DNA from: Rhodobacteraceae bacterium EhC02
Lineage (GTDB): Bacteria; Pseudomonadota; Alphaproteobacteria; Rhodobacterales; Rhodobacteraceae
NCBI GenBank assembly: GCA_001650895.1
Contig: LXYH01000004.1
Span: forward strand, 96,819 to 160,818
Direction: 5' to 3'
Length of the DNA stretch: 64,000 nucleotides
Made by a program: the position numbers and the translations under genes
The notes under the pieces: model-generated
What the model saw: the letters and a program-made list of their open reading frames with translations, nothing else
Database searches by the model: none
Told to the model about the DNA's origin: nothing
Shown: piece by piece, positions 8,460 to 19,071 of the stretch
Layout of the letters: the number at the start of each line of letters is the position of its first letter
How positions within the stretch are numbered: the stretch's first letter is position 1

Positions 8460-9596
8460 GTGAAACCCCTGGCAAATCCCTGGGCGAAGTCCGTCGCCCT
8501 TCTTGTAGTTGTGTCGCTTGTGGCGTCCTGCGGTCTACCCCGTGTCGGCCCCAACAAACGCGAGATTTTTGCAGGCTCCGTGCAGAAAGAGGGCGATGCC
8601 TTCGTGGTCACCGTCAATGACCGCGTGACGCGCGCAACCTCTGTCGTGCCCGCGCTCGGCTTTTCGGAAAGCTTCGTCAACGCAGGCCTTGTGGGATCGG
8701 ACACGATCTCGGCCGGTGATACGCTGGGGCTGACCATCTGGGAAAACGTCGATGACGGGCTTCTGGCCAGCACCGGGGCCAATTCCACCATCCTCGAAGA
8801 GGTGCAGGTGGATGGCGCAGGCTTCATCTTCGTGCCCTATGCGGGCCGCCTGAAAGCCGCGGGCAACACGCCCGAGGCGCTGCGGCGCATCATCACCGAG
8901 CGCCTCAAGGATCAGACACCGGACCCGCAGGTCCAGGTGCGCCGCCTAGCGGGTGACGGTGCCACCGTCTCGCTGGTGGGCGCCGTGGGCGGCCAGGGCG
9001 TCTATCCCATCGAGCGTCCGACACGCACCCTTGCCGCCATGCTGGCGCAGGCCGGCGGCGTGTCGATCGAACCCGAGATCGCACAGGTCACCGTAATCCG
9101 TGGCAAGCACACCGAAAAGGTCTGGTTCCAGGACCTGTTCCGCGACCCGCGCTTTGACATCGCCCTGCGTGGCGGTGACCGCATCCTGGTCGAGGGCGAC
9201 ACGCGGTCCTTCACGGCGCTTGGGGCCACCGGCAGCCAGTCGCGGGTGAATTTCGAAAGCCAGACCCTGTCGGGGATCGAGGCGATCGCACAGGTCGGCG
9301 GCCTGCTGACATCGAGTTCCGACCCGACCGGCGTCTTCATCCTGCGCAACGAACCTGCCGATATCGCGAACACCGTGCTGGGCCGCGACGACCTGCAGGG
9401 CGCGCAGCGCATGATCTACGTGCTGGATCTGACGCAGCCCAACGGGCTGTTCATGGCCCGCGACTTTTCGGTGCGCGATGGCGATACGCTCTACGTGACC
9501 GAAGCGCCGTTCACCCAGTGGAGCAAGGCGATTGCCGCGCTGACTGGTTCGCTGACGGCGGTCGACACGCTGACGACCGTGCCCTCGGGCCTGTGA
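8460..9596 (+). CDS. Outer-membrane polysaccharide export lipoprotein (Wza/KpsD-like)
   Basis: The 378-residue product begins with a lipoprotein signal (SVALLVVVSLVASC, with the lipobox cysteine at residue 24). A polysaccharide export domain follows at about residues 70-155 (SAGDTLGLTIWEN, VPYAGRLKAAGNTPEALR), then two SLBB-type segments (VSLVGAVGGQGVYPIE, and FTALGATGSQSRVNFE). It should form the periplasm-spanning or outer-membrane channel that releases capsule. The start is GTG, seven bases after GAGGAGA. It lies between kpsS and kpsC. No capsule ABC transporter genes (kpsM/kpsT/kpsE) are found in this window, so they must be elsewhere. Confidence 0.88.
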   Translation: MKPLANPWAKSVALLVVVSLVASCGLPRVGPNKREIFAGSVQKEGDAFVVTVNDRVTRATSVVPALGFSESFVNAGLVGSDTISAGDTLGLTIWENVDDGLLASTGANSTILEEVQVDGAGFIFVPYAGRLKAAGNTPEALRRIITERLKDQTPDPQVQVRRLAGDGATVSLVGAVGGQGVYPIERPTRTLAAMLAQAGGVSIEPEIAQVTVIRGKHTEKVWFQDLFRDPRFDIALRGGDRILVEGDTRSFTALGATGSQSRVNFESQTLSGIEAIAQVGGLLTSSSDPTGVFILRNEPADIANTVLGRDDLQGAQRMIYVLDLTQPNGLFMARDFSVRDGDTLYVTEAPFTQWSKAIAALTGSLTAVDTLTTVPSGL

Positions 9597-9602
9597 TCCG
9601 CG

Positions 9603-11642
9603 GTGCAGAACGGCACAAGTGACAATGCCGCCGGGGGACAACCCTCCCGGCGGCTTTTCTATTTCAACGCGGGCTTCCTGACCCAGCCGCGTATCCGGCG
9701 GATCGTGGAACTGGCCGGGTACGACCTGCGGCTTGGCGTGCCCGCGCCCGATGACCGGATCGCGGTCTGGGGCCATTCCCCCTATGCCGCGCGGGGTGAG
9801 GCGATGGCAAACCAGACTGGCGCGGGCCTTGTGCGGATCGAGGATGCCTTTCTGCGTTCGGTCCATCCCGGCCGCGACGGGGACCTGCCGCTTGGCCTGA
9901 TCATCGACAGCCGGGGCATGCATTTCGACCCCGCGCAGCCCTCGGACCTCGAGGTGCTGCTGGCGACCCATCCGCTGGATGACAGCGCGCTGCTGGACCG
10001 TGCCCGCGCGGCGATGGCCCGCCTGCAGGAGGCCGATCTGAGCAAGTACAATGCCCATGACCCAGGCGCCGCCTTGCCCGCGCCCGGCTATGTGCTGCTG
10101 ATCGACCAGACGCGCGGCGATGCCTCGGTCCGGCAGGGGCGTGCGGATTCCAACACCTTCCGCGAGATGCTGTTTCATGCCTGTCAGGACAATCCCGGCG
10201 CGCGGATCGTCATCAAGACCCATCCCGAAACCAATGCAGGCCATCGCCCCGGCTATTTCGACGAGGGCACCCTGGCCCTGGCCCCTGGCGCCGACATCAC
10301 CATGCTTGATACGCCGGTCAGCCCCCGTGCCCTGCTGGACGGCGCGATCGCCGTCTATACCGTATCCTCGCAAATGGGGTTCGAGGCGATCCTTGCGGGT
10401 CACAAACCGCATGTCTTCGGTCAGCCCTTCTATGCCGGCTGGGGGCTGAGCCATGATTTCACCCCCCTCGCCCGGCGCCAGCGCAACCTGACGCGGGCGC
10501 AGCTTTTTGCCGCCGCGATGATCCTCTATCCCGTCTGGTACGATCCCTTCCGAGACAGGCTGTGCCCGCTGGAGACGGCCATTTCGACCCTTGATGCGCA
10601 GGTCCGTGCCTGGCGCGAGGATCGGCGCGGCTGGCAGGCCAGTGGCATGCGCCTGTGGAAACGCGGGGCGATCAACGGCTTTTTCGGCGGCATCCGCCCG
10701 GTCAGGTTTCGCGAGGGCCTGCCACGGGACGGGCGCCGCGCCATGGTCTGGGCCAGCAAGGCCGATAGCGCCACCGACGGCGCCGTCAGGGTCGAGGACG
10801 GTTTCCTGCGTTCGCGCGGCCTGGGGGCCGATCTGGTGCCGCCACTGTCACTGGTCTGCGACGATCTGGGCATCTACTACGATCCGCACCACGACAGCCG
10901 CCTGGAGCGGATGATCGCCAGCCGCGCCAGCCTGCGCCCCGATCAGGCCATGCGCGCCCGCGCCCTGATGGAGGCGCTGATCGCGCAGGGACTGAGCAAG
11001 TACAACCTTGGCCAGGACGCGCCCGACATCCGCAGCCTGGCTGCAGACCGGCAGGTGATCCTTGTGCCGGGCCAGGTCGAGGATGACGCCTCGATCCGGT
11101 TGGGCGCGGGCGAGATCCGCACCAATGGCGCACTGCTGGAGGCTGCGCGGGCCGCGCATCCGCAAGCCTTCGTTATCTACAAGCCCCATCCCGATGTAGA
11201 GGCAGGCCTGCGCCCCGGCGCGCTGACCGATGCGGGCGATCAGGCGGATCTGGTGTTGTCCGGCACCGATCCCGCCGCCCTGCTGACGCAGGTGGATGCA
11301 GTCTGGACCATGACCTCGCTTCTGGGGTTCGAGGCGCTGATCCGGGGGCGGCGCGTGGTCACGCTGGGCGCGCCATTCTACGCGGGTTGGGGCCTGACCG
11401 ATCATCGTGGCCCCGCCCTGCCGCGCCGACAGGCGCATGTGAGCCTTGAAGGCCTCGTGCATGCGGCGCTGATCGACTATCCGCGCTACCGCGATCCGGT
11501 CACCGGCCTGCCCTGCCCGGTCGAGGTGGCGGTGGAGCGGCTGTCCAGCGCAGCCGTGGCGCGCGGCGGGCTGGCGAACCGGCTGCTGGCCAAGCTGCAG
11601 GGGTTTTTCGCCGGCCAGGCCCATCTGTGGCGGCGCGGCTGA
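9603..11642 (+). CDS. kpsC: Capsule beta-Kdo transferase KpsC
   Basis: This 679-residue protein has two tandem transferase modules of about 330 residues each. The same motif series appears twice: RIEDAFLRS and RVEDGFLRS; LSKYN in both; DQTRGDASVR and GQVEDDASIR; IKTHPETNAGHRPG and YKPHPDVEAGLRPG; FYAGWGLSHDF and FYAGWGLTDH. KpsC is known as a dual beta-Kdo transferase that builds the poly-Kdo linker between lipid and capsule. The GTG start lies six bases after the preceding gene. With kpsS it shows that this organism makes a Kdo-linked, ABC-transporter-type capsule. Confidence 0.93.
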   Translation: MQNGTSDNAAGGQPSRRLFYFNAGFLTQPRIRRIVELAGYDLRLGVPAPDDRIAVWGHSPYAARGEAMANQTGAGLVRIEDAFLRSVHPGRDGDLPLGLIIDSRGMHFDPAQPSDLEVLLATHPLDDSALLDRARAAMARLQEADLSKYNAHDPGAALPAPGYVLLIDQTRGDASVRQGRADSNTFREMLFHACQDNPGARIVIKTHPETNAGHRPGYFDEGTLALAPGADITMLDTPVSPRALLDGAIAVYTVSSQMGFEAILAGHKPHVFGQPFYAGWGLSHDFTPLARRQRNLTRAQLFAAAMILYPVWYDPFRDRLCPLETAISTLDAQVRAWREDRRGWQASGMRLWKRGAINGFFGGIRPVRFREGLPRDGRRAMVWASKADSATDGAVRVEDGFLRSRGLGADLVPPLSLVCDDLGIYYDPHHDSRLERMIASRASLRPDQAMRARALMEALIAQGLSKYNLGQDAPDIRSLAADRQVILVPGQVEDDASIRLGAGEIRTNGALLEAARAAHPQAFVIYKPHPDVEAGLRPGALTDAGDQADLVLSGTDPAALLTQVDAVWTMTSLLGFEALIRGRRVVTLGAPFYAGWGLTDHRGPALPRRQAHVSLEGLVHAALIDYPRYRDPVTGLPCPVEVAVERLSSAAVARGGLANRLLAKLQGFFAGQAHLWRRG

Positions 11643-11660
11643 GGCGGGCGGCAGGATCTG

Positions 11661-11680
11661 GATATTTGGAGCAAGAAGAA
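11661..11680 (+). repeat. Copy B of the intergenic repeat (GATATTT-N3-GCAAGAAGAA)
   Basis: GATATTTGGAGCAAGAAGAA lies in the 47-bp gap between the convergent kpsC and ribD genes. It differs from the other two copies only at the three variable positions. Confidence 0.6.
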
Positions 11681-11689
11681 CCGGGGGCG

Positions 11690-12790
11690 TCAGCCCTGCG
11701 CCTGCCAGCGGTGCAGGATGTCGGCACCGATCGCCCGCGCCTCGATCAAGCGGAAGCGGGGCGCATCGGCCAGCCGCGCAAGCCCCATGGCACCCAGGGC
11801 GGGCTGCCCCTCGGCGCCGATCATCACCCCGGCGGTGAAGCCGATCACCTCGTCTACCAGATCGGCCCCAAGCAGTGACGCGGCCAGCGCCCCGCCCCCT
11901 TCGCAGAAGACCGAGGTCAGCCCCGCCTGCCCCAGCGCCTGCAACAGCGCGGCAGGATCGATGCGCCCCGCCTGAAGCGCGCAGGGCAGAAGCCGCGCGC
12001 CCAGATCGCTCCAGGCTGACAGAAGGCCGGGATCGGCATCCGCGCCATGGCAGATCCAGACCGGCGTTTCACCCGCGGTACGTGCCAGTTGCCCGGTCAG
12101 GGGCAGATCCAGCCTGCGCGAGACCACGATCCTGACGGGCTGTGGGGTGATGCCAAGGCCGCGCACCGTGAGCGCCGGATCATCGGCACGCGCCGTGCCC
12201 GCCCCGACCATCACCGCGTCATGGCGCGCGCGCATCGCATGGACAAGGCGGCGCGCCTCGGGTCCGGTGATCCACTGGCTTTCGCCCGTGGCCGTGGCGA
12301 TGCGCCCGTCGAAGCTGGAGGCCAGCTTGAGCGTCACGCGGGGACGACCGGCGCGGATGCGCAGGAAGAACCCCGCGAGGTCGCGCTCTGCCTGATCCGC
12401 AAGCACGCCCGTCGTCACCGCGACCCCGGCCGCGCGCAGCATGGCAAAGCCGCGCCCCGAAACGCGCGGATCATCGTCCTGCAGCGGCGCCACGACACGG
12501 GCAATGCCCGCCGCGATCAGCGCGCCCGCGCAGGGCGGTGTCTTGCCGTGATGGGCGCAGGGTTCCAGGCTGACATAAGCCGTGGCGCCGCGCGCCGCAG
12601 CCCCGGCCCGTTCAAGCGCCTGCGGTTCGGCATGAGGGCGTCCGCCCGCCGCGGTCCAGCCGCGCCCGACGATGCGGCCATCCTTGACGATCAGGCAGCC
12701 AACTGCCGGATTGGGCCAAGTCCGCCCATGGCCACGCCGGCCCAGGGACAGGGCCAGAGCCATGAAGTCTGTGTCCGTGGCGCGTGCCAA
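11690..12790 (-). CDS. ribD: Bifunctional riboflavin deaminase/reductase RibD
   Basis: The deaminase half (residues 1-145) has the zinc ligands PHAEPQAL and LEPCAHHGKTPPC. The reductase half follows, with TLKLASSFDGRIATATGES and VFCEGGGALAASLL. RibD deaminates the first ring-opened pyrimidine and then reduces the ribosyl side chain in riboflavin synthesis. The family usually begins 6-10 residues before MALALSLGRRG. A TTG at 12790, seven bases after the nrdR stop, gives MARATDTDFMALAL and is my choice; the ATG at 12763 is an alternative. nrdR-ribD coupling is common in proteobacteria. Confidence 0.94.
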   Translation of the reverse strand: MARATDTDFMALALSLGRRGHGRTWPNPAVGCLIVKDGRIVGRGWTAAGGRPHAEPQALERAGAAARGATAYVSLEPCAHHGKTPPCAGALIAAGIARVVAPLQDDDPRVSGRGFAMLRAAGVAVTTGVLADQAERDLAGFFLRIRAGRPRVTLKLASSFDGRIATATGESQWITGPEARRLVHAMRARHDAVMVGAGTARADDPALTVRGLGITPQPVRIVVSRRLDLPLTGQLARTAGETPVWICHGADADPGLLSAWSDLGARLLPCALQAGRIDPAALLQALGQAGLTSVFCEGGGALAASLLGADLVDEVIGFTAGVMIGAEGQPALGAMGLARLADAPRFRLIEARAIGADILHRWQAQG

Positions 12791-12797
12791 AGCCGCG

Positions 12798-13265
12798 TCA
12801 CGTCTCTGGGGCGGTGTCGGGACGCAGTTCCGAGACGAATTTGTCGAAATCGTCCGCGGCCTGGAAGTTCTTGTAGACGCTGGCAAAACGCACATAGGCA
12901 ACCGTGTCGATACGGGCCAGCGCCTCCATCACGATCTCGCCGATCACCTTGGAGGGGATGTCCGTCTCGCCCATGCTTTCAAGCCGCCGCACGATCCCCG
13001 AGACCATCTGGTCCATCCGCTCGGGCTCAACGGGGCGCTTTTGCAGCGAGATGCGGATCGAGCGCTCCAGCTTGTCGCGGTCGAATTCCTCGCGGCGGCC
13101 GTTGGACTTGATCACCACGAGGTCGCGCAGCTGCACGCGCTCGTAGGTCGTGAAACGCCCGCCACATGCCGGACAGAACCGCCGCCGCCGGATCGATACA
13201 TGATCCTCGGCCGGACGGGAATCCTTCACCTGTGTGTCAATATTTCCGCAAAACGGACAGCGCAT
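12798..13265 (-). CDS. nrdR: Transcriptional repressor NrdR
   Basis: The 155-residue protein has an N-terminal zinc ribbon (MRCPFCG, then [14 protein letters not shown]) and an ATP-cone domain (about residues 48-138, [20 protein letters not shown]). NrdR senses ATP/dATP and represses ribonucleotide reductase genes by binding paired NrdR boxes. It is the first gene of the block leading into ribD. In the upstream region a TATAGT sequence and a perfect DnaA-box match occur, but I see no convincing NrdR box pair. Confidence 0.96.
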   Translation of the reverse strand: MRCPFCGNIDTQVKDSRPAEDHVSIRRRRFCPACGGRFTTYERVQLRDLVVIKSNGRREEFDRDKLERSIRISLQKRPVEPERMDQMVSGIVRRLESMGETDIPSKVIGEIVMEALARIDTVAYVRFASVYKNFQAADDFDKFVSELRPDTAPET

Positions 13266-13429
13266 GCCCGGCCCCCTTCATCATCTCTGCCTCTGGCTGT
13301 GGGGTTCGCCCCCCACTTATCCACAGGCACTATAGGCCCTGCGCCAAGTCTTGGGTAGACGGAAATTCCTGTCGCAAGATAGGGCGTTGCCTTTTGGCCA
13401 TGCCGCTGTTGCACAAGCCGCACAGGCCG

Positions 13430-13870
13430 TCAGAAGCGGTCGAACAGATCCTCGATCCGGTCATCGCAATAGCTGAGCGCATGACCGATCGACAGCGAGG
13501 CGCCGACATCGCGCAGCGTGATCGTATAGGGCCCATCCTGGCGCGGCCCCTCGGCCGCGACCGGGCCGGGGCTGAAACGGACCGTCTTGCGCCCCCCGGC
13601 CAGATCGCTGACGCCCAGCCCGCGCGCGATGTAAAGCCGCTGCGCGGTGGGCAGGCGGGCGACGTCGCGCGCATGTTCGGCAGCGGCGCACCAGATCTGG
13701 CGGGGCCCCGCCCCATGTTCTTCGACCACTTCGAAATCGGGGCTGCCGGGCACCTTGATCACGGTCAATTCGATCTGCCCCGGAAAGGCCTGGACCTGCC
13801 CCGTCAGGGCAAGGCCCGATCCGGCGCAGAGCAGCAACAGGGCAAATGCGGATCCTTTGAGTTGTCTCAT
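13430..13870 (-). CDS. Secreted protein of unknown function, tandem paralogue 1
   Basis: The 146-residue product has a Sec signal peptide (about residues 1-28, FALLLLCAGSGLALTGQVQAF). The mature part contains FEVVEEHGAGPRQIWCAAAEHA and, at the end, LSIGHALSYCDDRIEDLF. These two segments match FEVIESRGAGPSHIWCVAADHA and SSLGVAQALQYCTDHIE in the gene immediately upstream, including two cysteines that may form a disulfide. The two genes lie 32 bp apart on the same strand and look like a local duplication that has since diverged. I do not recognise a named family. Confidence 0.8.
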   Translation of the reverse strand: MRQLKGSAFALLLLCAGSGLALTGQVQAFPGQIELTVIKVPGSPDFEVVEEHGAGPRQIWCAAAEHARDVARLPTAQRLYIARGLGVSDLAGGRKTVRFSPGPVAAEGPRQDGPYTITLRDVGASLSIGHALSYCDDRIEDLFDRF

Positions 13871-13902
13871 GTCATCCCCCCCCCTTGATCGCCGCCCGGC
13901 GG

Positions 13903-14340
13903 TCAATCCGTCTCGATATGGTCGGTGCAATATTGCAGCGCCTGGGCAACCCCAAGGCTGGAGCCGGCCTGCATCTGCGCCAGAAGCAGCCCACCCAGAA
14001 AGGGTTTTGCCGCCGCCGGCACAGCATTCGCCTGCGCAGGCGACATGGCGAAGCCCACGGCCCTGCGGTCCGGCATGCTCTGGCTGGGGCCGCGCGGTGC
14101 CACAAGATAGATGCGGTCTGTACCCGCAGCCCCCAGCACGCGATACGCATGATCCGCCGCGACGCACCAGATATGCGAGGGTCCCGCGCCACGGGATTCA
14201 ATCACCTCGAAGGAGCCGGGATCGCCAAGGGGCACCACGTCAAGCGGGATATTGGGGCGGTACGCGGCCGCGGGCCCCGCCAGCGCCAGCATGAGGACGA
14301 CGGCAAGGGTCGAGGTGGGGCGATGCGAAAATCGAAGCAT
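13903..14340 (-). CDS. Secreted protein of unknown function, tandem paralogue 2
   Basis: The 145-residue product has a signal peptide (STLAVVLMLALAGPAAA, ending near residue 26) and the same core as its downstream neighbour: FEVIESRGAGPSHIWC in the middle and a C-terminal QALQYCTDHIE. The two conserved cysteines are kept. It is the upstream member of the pair and starts about 100 bp beyond the rpoD terminator. A periplasmic role is likely; nothing in the sequence identifies a catalytic site. Confidence 0.8.
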   Translation of the reverse strand: MLRFSHRPTSTLAVVLMLALAGPAAAYRPNIPLDVVPLGDPGSFEVIESRGAGPSHIWCVAADHAYRVLGAAGTDRIYLVAPRGPSQSMPDRRAVGFAMSPAQANAVPAAAKPFLGGLLLAQMQAGSSLGVAQALQYCTDHIETD

Positions 14341-14437
14341 GGGCGCTGTCCTGAGCTGGGAAGTATCACCGTCAGGGTAGAGCACGGGACAGCGCGAGTA
14401 AAACGATCCGCGCACACAGATGCGTGAAATCCGCATG

Positions 14438-14466
14438 AAAAAGGCGGCCCCCGATACGGGGCCGCC
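14438..14466 (-). terminator. Rho-independent terminator of rpoD
   Basis: On the minus strand a perfect 9-bp GC stem (GGCGGCCCC with GGGGCCGCC, six-base loop) is followed by TTTTT. It begins about 20 bp after the rpoD stop codon. Confidence 0.9.
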
Positions 14467-14487
14467 CTGAAGACGCCTTGGCGCGGT

Positions 14488-16476
<1,989 letters not shown>

Positions 16477-16550
16477 GAAATGCTCCTGCATTGGCGGTCG
16501 GTCTGTCGCGGTCGATCTGCGGCACACGAGGCTGTGCTTGGGCTGCCGAT

Positions 16551-16590
16551 TGATTCGTTTCCGAATCAACCTTGATTCGCGGTGATTCGC
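16551..16590. promoter_or_regulatory. Helically phased cluster of four GANTC sites before rpoD
   Basis: GANTC occurs at 16552, 16563, 16574 and 16584, that is at 11-, 11- and 10-bp steps. The first two form a dyad, TGATTCG-N4-CGAATCA (16551-16568); the last two are direct TGATTCGC repeats. GANTC is the CcrM methylation target in alphaproteobacteria. The cluster lies 75-125 bp upstream of the rpoD start. Confidence 0.55.
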
Positions 16591-16634
16591 AAACCGTTTA
16601 CCGTGATTTCTTTATCAATTCCTTCATAAAACCT

Positions 16635-18614
16635 TCATCTGCCCCGTTTGGTGAAAGTAATCTTGCCGACGAGCGCATCAAGCGCACTGCGTTCGTCGCG
16701 ATTGATTCGCGCCCCGTTCGGGCCCGTCTCGTATTCCGTGCGGTCCTGCTGCTGGCTGCGAAGGGCGCGGTTGCGCGCCTCTGCCGCCTGTCCCAGCCGC
16801 CATGTCACAGCCTCATCGGCAATCCCTTCAAGATCCTCCTCGGCCTCGGCGATTTCCGAGGCAAGCCCCCTTTGGCATGTCAGCTTGGCCAGTTCTTCGG
16901 CCATGGTCATGCGCGCCATTTCGGTATTTCCGGGCTGACGCACCGGGGGCACGATACGGACATGGGGAAGCGCGAACAGGCTTTCAAGGACATCGGCGCC
17001 AACTTCGTCCGACACGGCCTGCCGAAACGCATCCGCATCCTGCGCAAAGGACAGCGCCATGCGCAGGATCGCGTCACGCAGCGCGGCATGCCCCGGATCA
17101 AGGCACTCCATCATGTCGATCTGCGCTTCGAATTCCTCGATCACGGCGGGGGTGGTGATCAGCGTGGCCATGATCACCGCCTCGCGCAGGTGATCGCCCA
17201 CATCCTCGCCCGATTGCGCCAGAAGGGATGACTTGGTGCTGGGCTGCGGCACCGGGGCCGCCTGCCAGCGCGCGTTGCCCGGTGTCCATGCGGCGCGCGG
17301 GGCGCGCGGCGCGCCCTCGGCCTTGCGCCTTGTGCCAAAGAGGTCCCACCGCATCTCTTTCAGCGCCTCGCCGTAATGGGCGCGGATCGAGGGGTCCTTG
17401 ATCAGCTTGATCTTGGCGCGCAGCGCCTTGTCCAGCATGGCGCGGCGTTCGGGACTGTCAAAGACCTGTCCTTCGGTCTCGCGCCGCCACAGCAGATCGA
17501 CCATCGGGATCGCCTGATCCAGCAGCGCCTGCATCGCCCCTGCCCCGCTGGCGCGGATCAGGTCGTCAGGGTCCTTGCCCTCGGGCATGACCGCAAAGCG
17601 CAGCGATTGCCCCGCCTCCAGCAACGGCAGGGCAAGGTCGATCACCCGCATCGCGGCGCGCAGACCAGCGGTATCACCATCCAGCGCGATGATCGGCTCG
17701 GGCGCGATGCGCCACAACAGCTGCAGATGCGTGTCGGTGACAGCCGTGCCCAGCGCCGCGACGGACGCGGTGAACCCCGCCTCGGACAGGGCGATCACAT
17801 CCATGTAGCCTTCGGCCACGATCAGCGGCTTGCCCTTGCCGGCGGCCTCGCGCGCGGGGCCGTGGTTATACAGCGTGCGCCCCTTGTCGAACAATTCGGT
17901 ATCGGGCGAGTTCAGGTATTTGGCATTGTCATTGGGGTCCATCGCCCGCCCGCCGAAGGCAATGCAGCGCCCGCGCGGATCGCGGATCGGGAACATGATC
18001 CGGTTGCGGAACACGTCATAGGGCCGCTTGCCGGTGCTGGACGGTTTGGCAAGGCCAGCGGCAAGGATCAGATCCTCGGGCACGCCCTTGGCGGTCAGAT
18101 GATCCCAGAGCCCTTGCCACCCATCGGGCGCAAAGCCGATCCCGAACCGCTCGAGCGCATCGGGCTTGAGCCCGCGTTTCGCCAGGTAATCGCGCGCCGC
18201 ACCCGCCGCGCCCGTCCGCAATTGCAGCACGAAGAATTGCGCCGCCTGTTCCATCACCTCGGCCAGCTGGCTGCGCCGGTCGGCCTTCTGCTGGGCCTGC
18301 GGATCGCGCGCGGGCATCGTCATGCCCGCCTCGCGCGCCAGGATCTCGACCGCCTCCATGAACCCCACGTTCTCGGTCTCACGCACGAAGGACAGCGCGT
18401 CGCCCTTGGCGTGGCACCCGAAGCAGTAGTAATAGCCCTTGCGGTCATCCACATGAAATGACGCGCTTTTTTCCTGGTGGAAGGGGCATGGCGCCCACAT
18501 GTCGCCCTTGCCCTGGTTGGACTTGCGCATGTCCCACATGACCTTGCGCCCCACCACCTGGCTCAGGCTGATGCGGTTGCGCAATTCGTCAAGGAAACCA
18601 GGTGGCAGACTCAT
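16635..18614 (-). CDS. dnaG: DNA primase DnaG
   Basis: The 659-residue protein has the CHC2 zinc finger (CPFHQEKSASFHV and CFGC, about residues 43-67), the primase core with the TOPRIM acidic motif VAEGYMDVIAL and ALDGDTAGLRA, and a C-terminal helical region for helicase contact. It synthesises RNA primers at the replication fork. I chose the ATG that gives MSLPPGFLDELRNRIS, the usual family start. It lies upstream of rpoD on the same strand; the two are separated by 158 bp. Confidence 0.97.
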   Translation of the reverse strand: MSLPPGFLDELRNRISLSQVVGRKVMWDMRKSNQGKGDMWAPCPFHQEKSASFHVDDRKGYYYCFGCHAKGDALSFVRETENVGFMEAVEILAREAGMTMPARDPQAQQKADRRSQLAEVMEQAAQFFVLQLRTGAAGAARDYLAKRGLKPDALERFGIGFAPDGWQGLWDHLTAKGVPEDLILAAGLAKPSSTGKRPYDVFRNRIMFPIRDPRGRCIAFGGRAMDPNDNAKYLNSPDTELFDKGRTLYNHGPAREAAGKGKPLIVAEGYMDVIALSEAGFTASVAALGTAVTDTHLQLLWRIAPEPIIALDGDTAGLRAAMRVIDLALPLLEAGQSLRFAVMPEGKDPDDLIRASGAGAMQALLDQAIPMVDLLWRRETEGQVFDSPERRAMLDKALRAKIKLIKDPSIRAHYGEALKEMRWDLFGTRRKAEGAPRAPRAAWTPGNARWQAAPVPQPSTKSSLLAQSGEDVGDHLREAVIMATLITTPAVIEEFEAQIDMMECLDPGHAALRDAILRMALSFAQDADAFRQAVSDEVGADVLESLFALPHVRIVPPVRQPGNTEMARMTMAEELAKLTCQRGLASEIAEAEEDLEGIADEAVTWRLGQAAEARNRALRSQQQDRTEYETGPNGARINRDERSALDALVGKITFTKRGR

Positions 18615-18702
18615 GCAGGGGACTATAGGCGCAGACCAGGGCCAAGGCCATGCCCGGCACACCGATCAGCTGTGGATATCGCCGGCCTTCCGCCGGAACC
18701 GG

Positions 18703-19032
18703 TCAGGGCTTGTAGCCGAGGCACTGGGTCTGGAAGGCGATCGAGGTTTCCGGCGTCAACTGATCCACCGGCAGCGTGTAGATCCAGCCCACCAGCACCG
18801 AGATCGACGGCGCGTATTTCGGATCGATCCCGCTGTCGCTGGCTTCAAGCCGCGCGGTGGCCGTCCCCTGATCCGCGCCATCGGCCCGCAACTCGACCGC
18901 CCGTGTCACGATATTGGCCTGACCGGTGCAACGCGCAGCCCGCTCGGCATCCGATTCAGCCAGAGCCGGAGATCCGGCACCGGACAGAAACGCGAGACTC
19001 GCGGAAAACAGGGCTACGGACAAACGGGACAT
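18703..19032 (-). CDS. Small secreted protein of unknown function
   Basis: The 109-residue product has a signal peptide (LSVALFSASLAFLSGAGSPALA, cleavage near residue 25) and a short mature part of about 84 residues with two cysteines (RCTGQ and TQCLGYKP) that may pair. No family is recognised. It stands alone between dnaG and soxG on the same strand, with gaps of 88 and 39 bp. Coding is supported by the clean signal peptide and normal codon composition. Confidence 0.72.
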   Translation of the reverse strand: MSRLSVALFSASLAFLSGAGSPALAESDAERAARCTGQANIVTRAVELRADGADQGTATARLEASDSGIDPKYAPSISVLVGWIYTLPVDQLTPETSIAFQTQCLGYKP

Positions 19033-19071
19033 GGCTTCAACCTTTGCATGAAATGCTTTGGGCGCAAGATG

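Noticed and set aside
13318..13326. Perfect DnaA-box match TTATCCACA upstream of nrdR
   Set aside because: A single 9-mer match is expected about once by chance in a window of this size on both strands, and no second box lies near. Not an origin.
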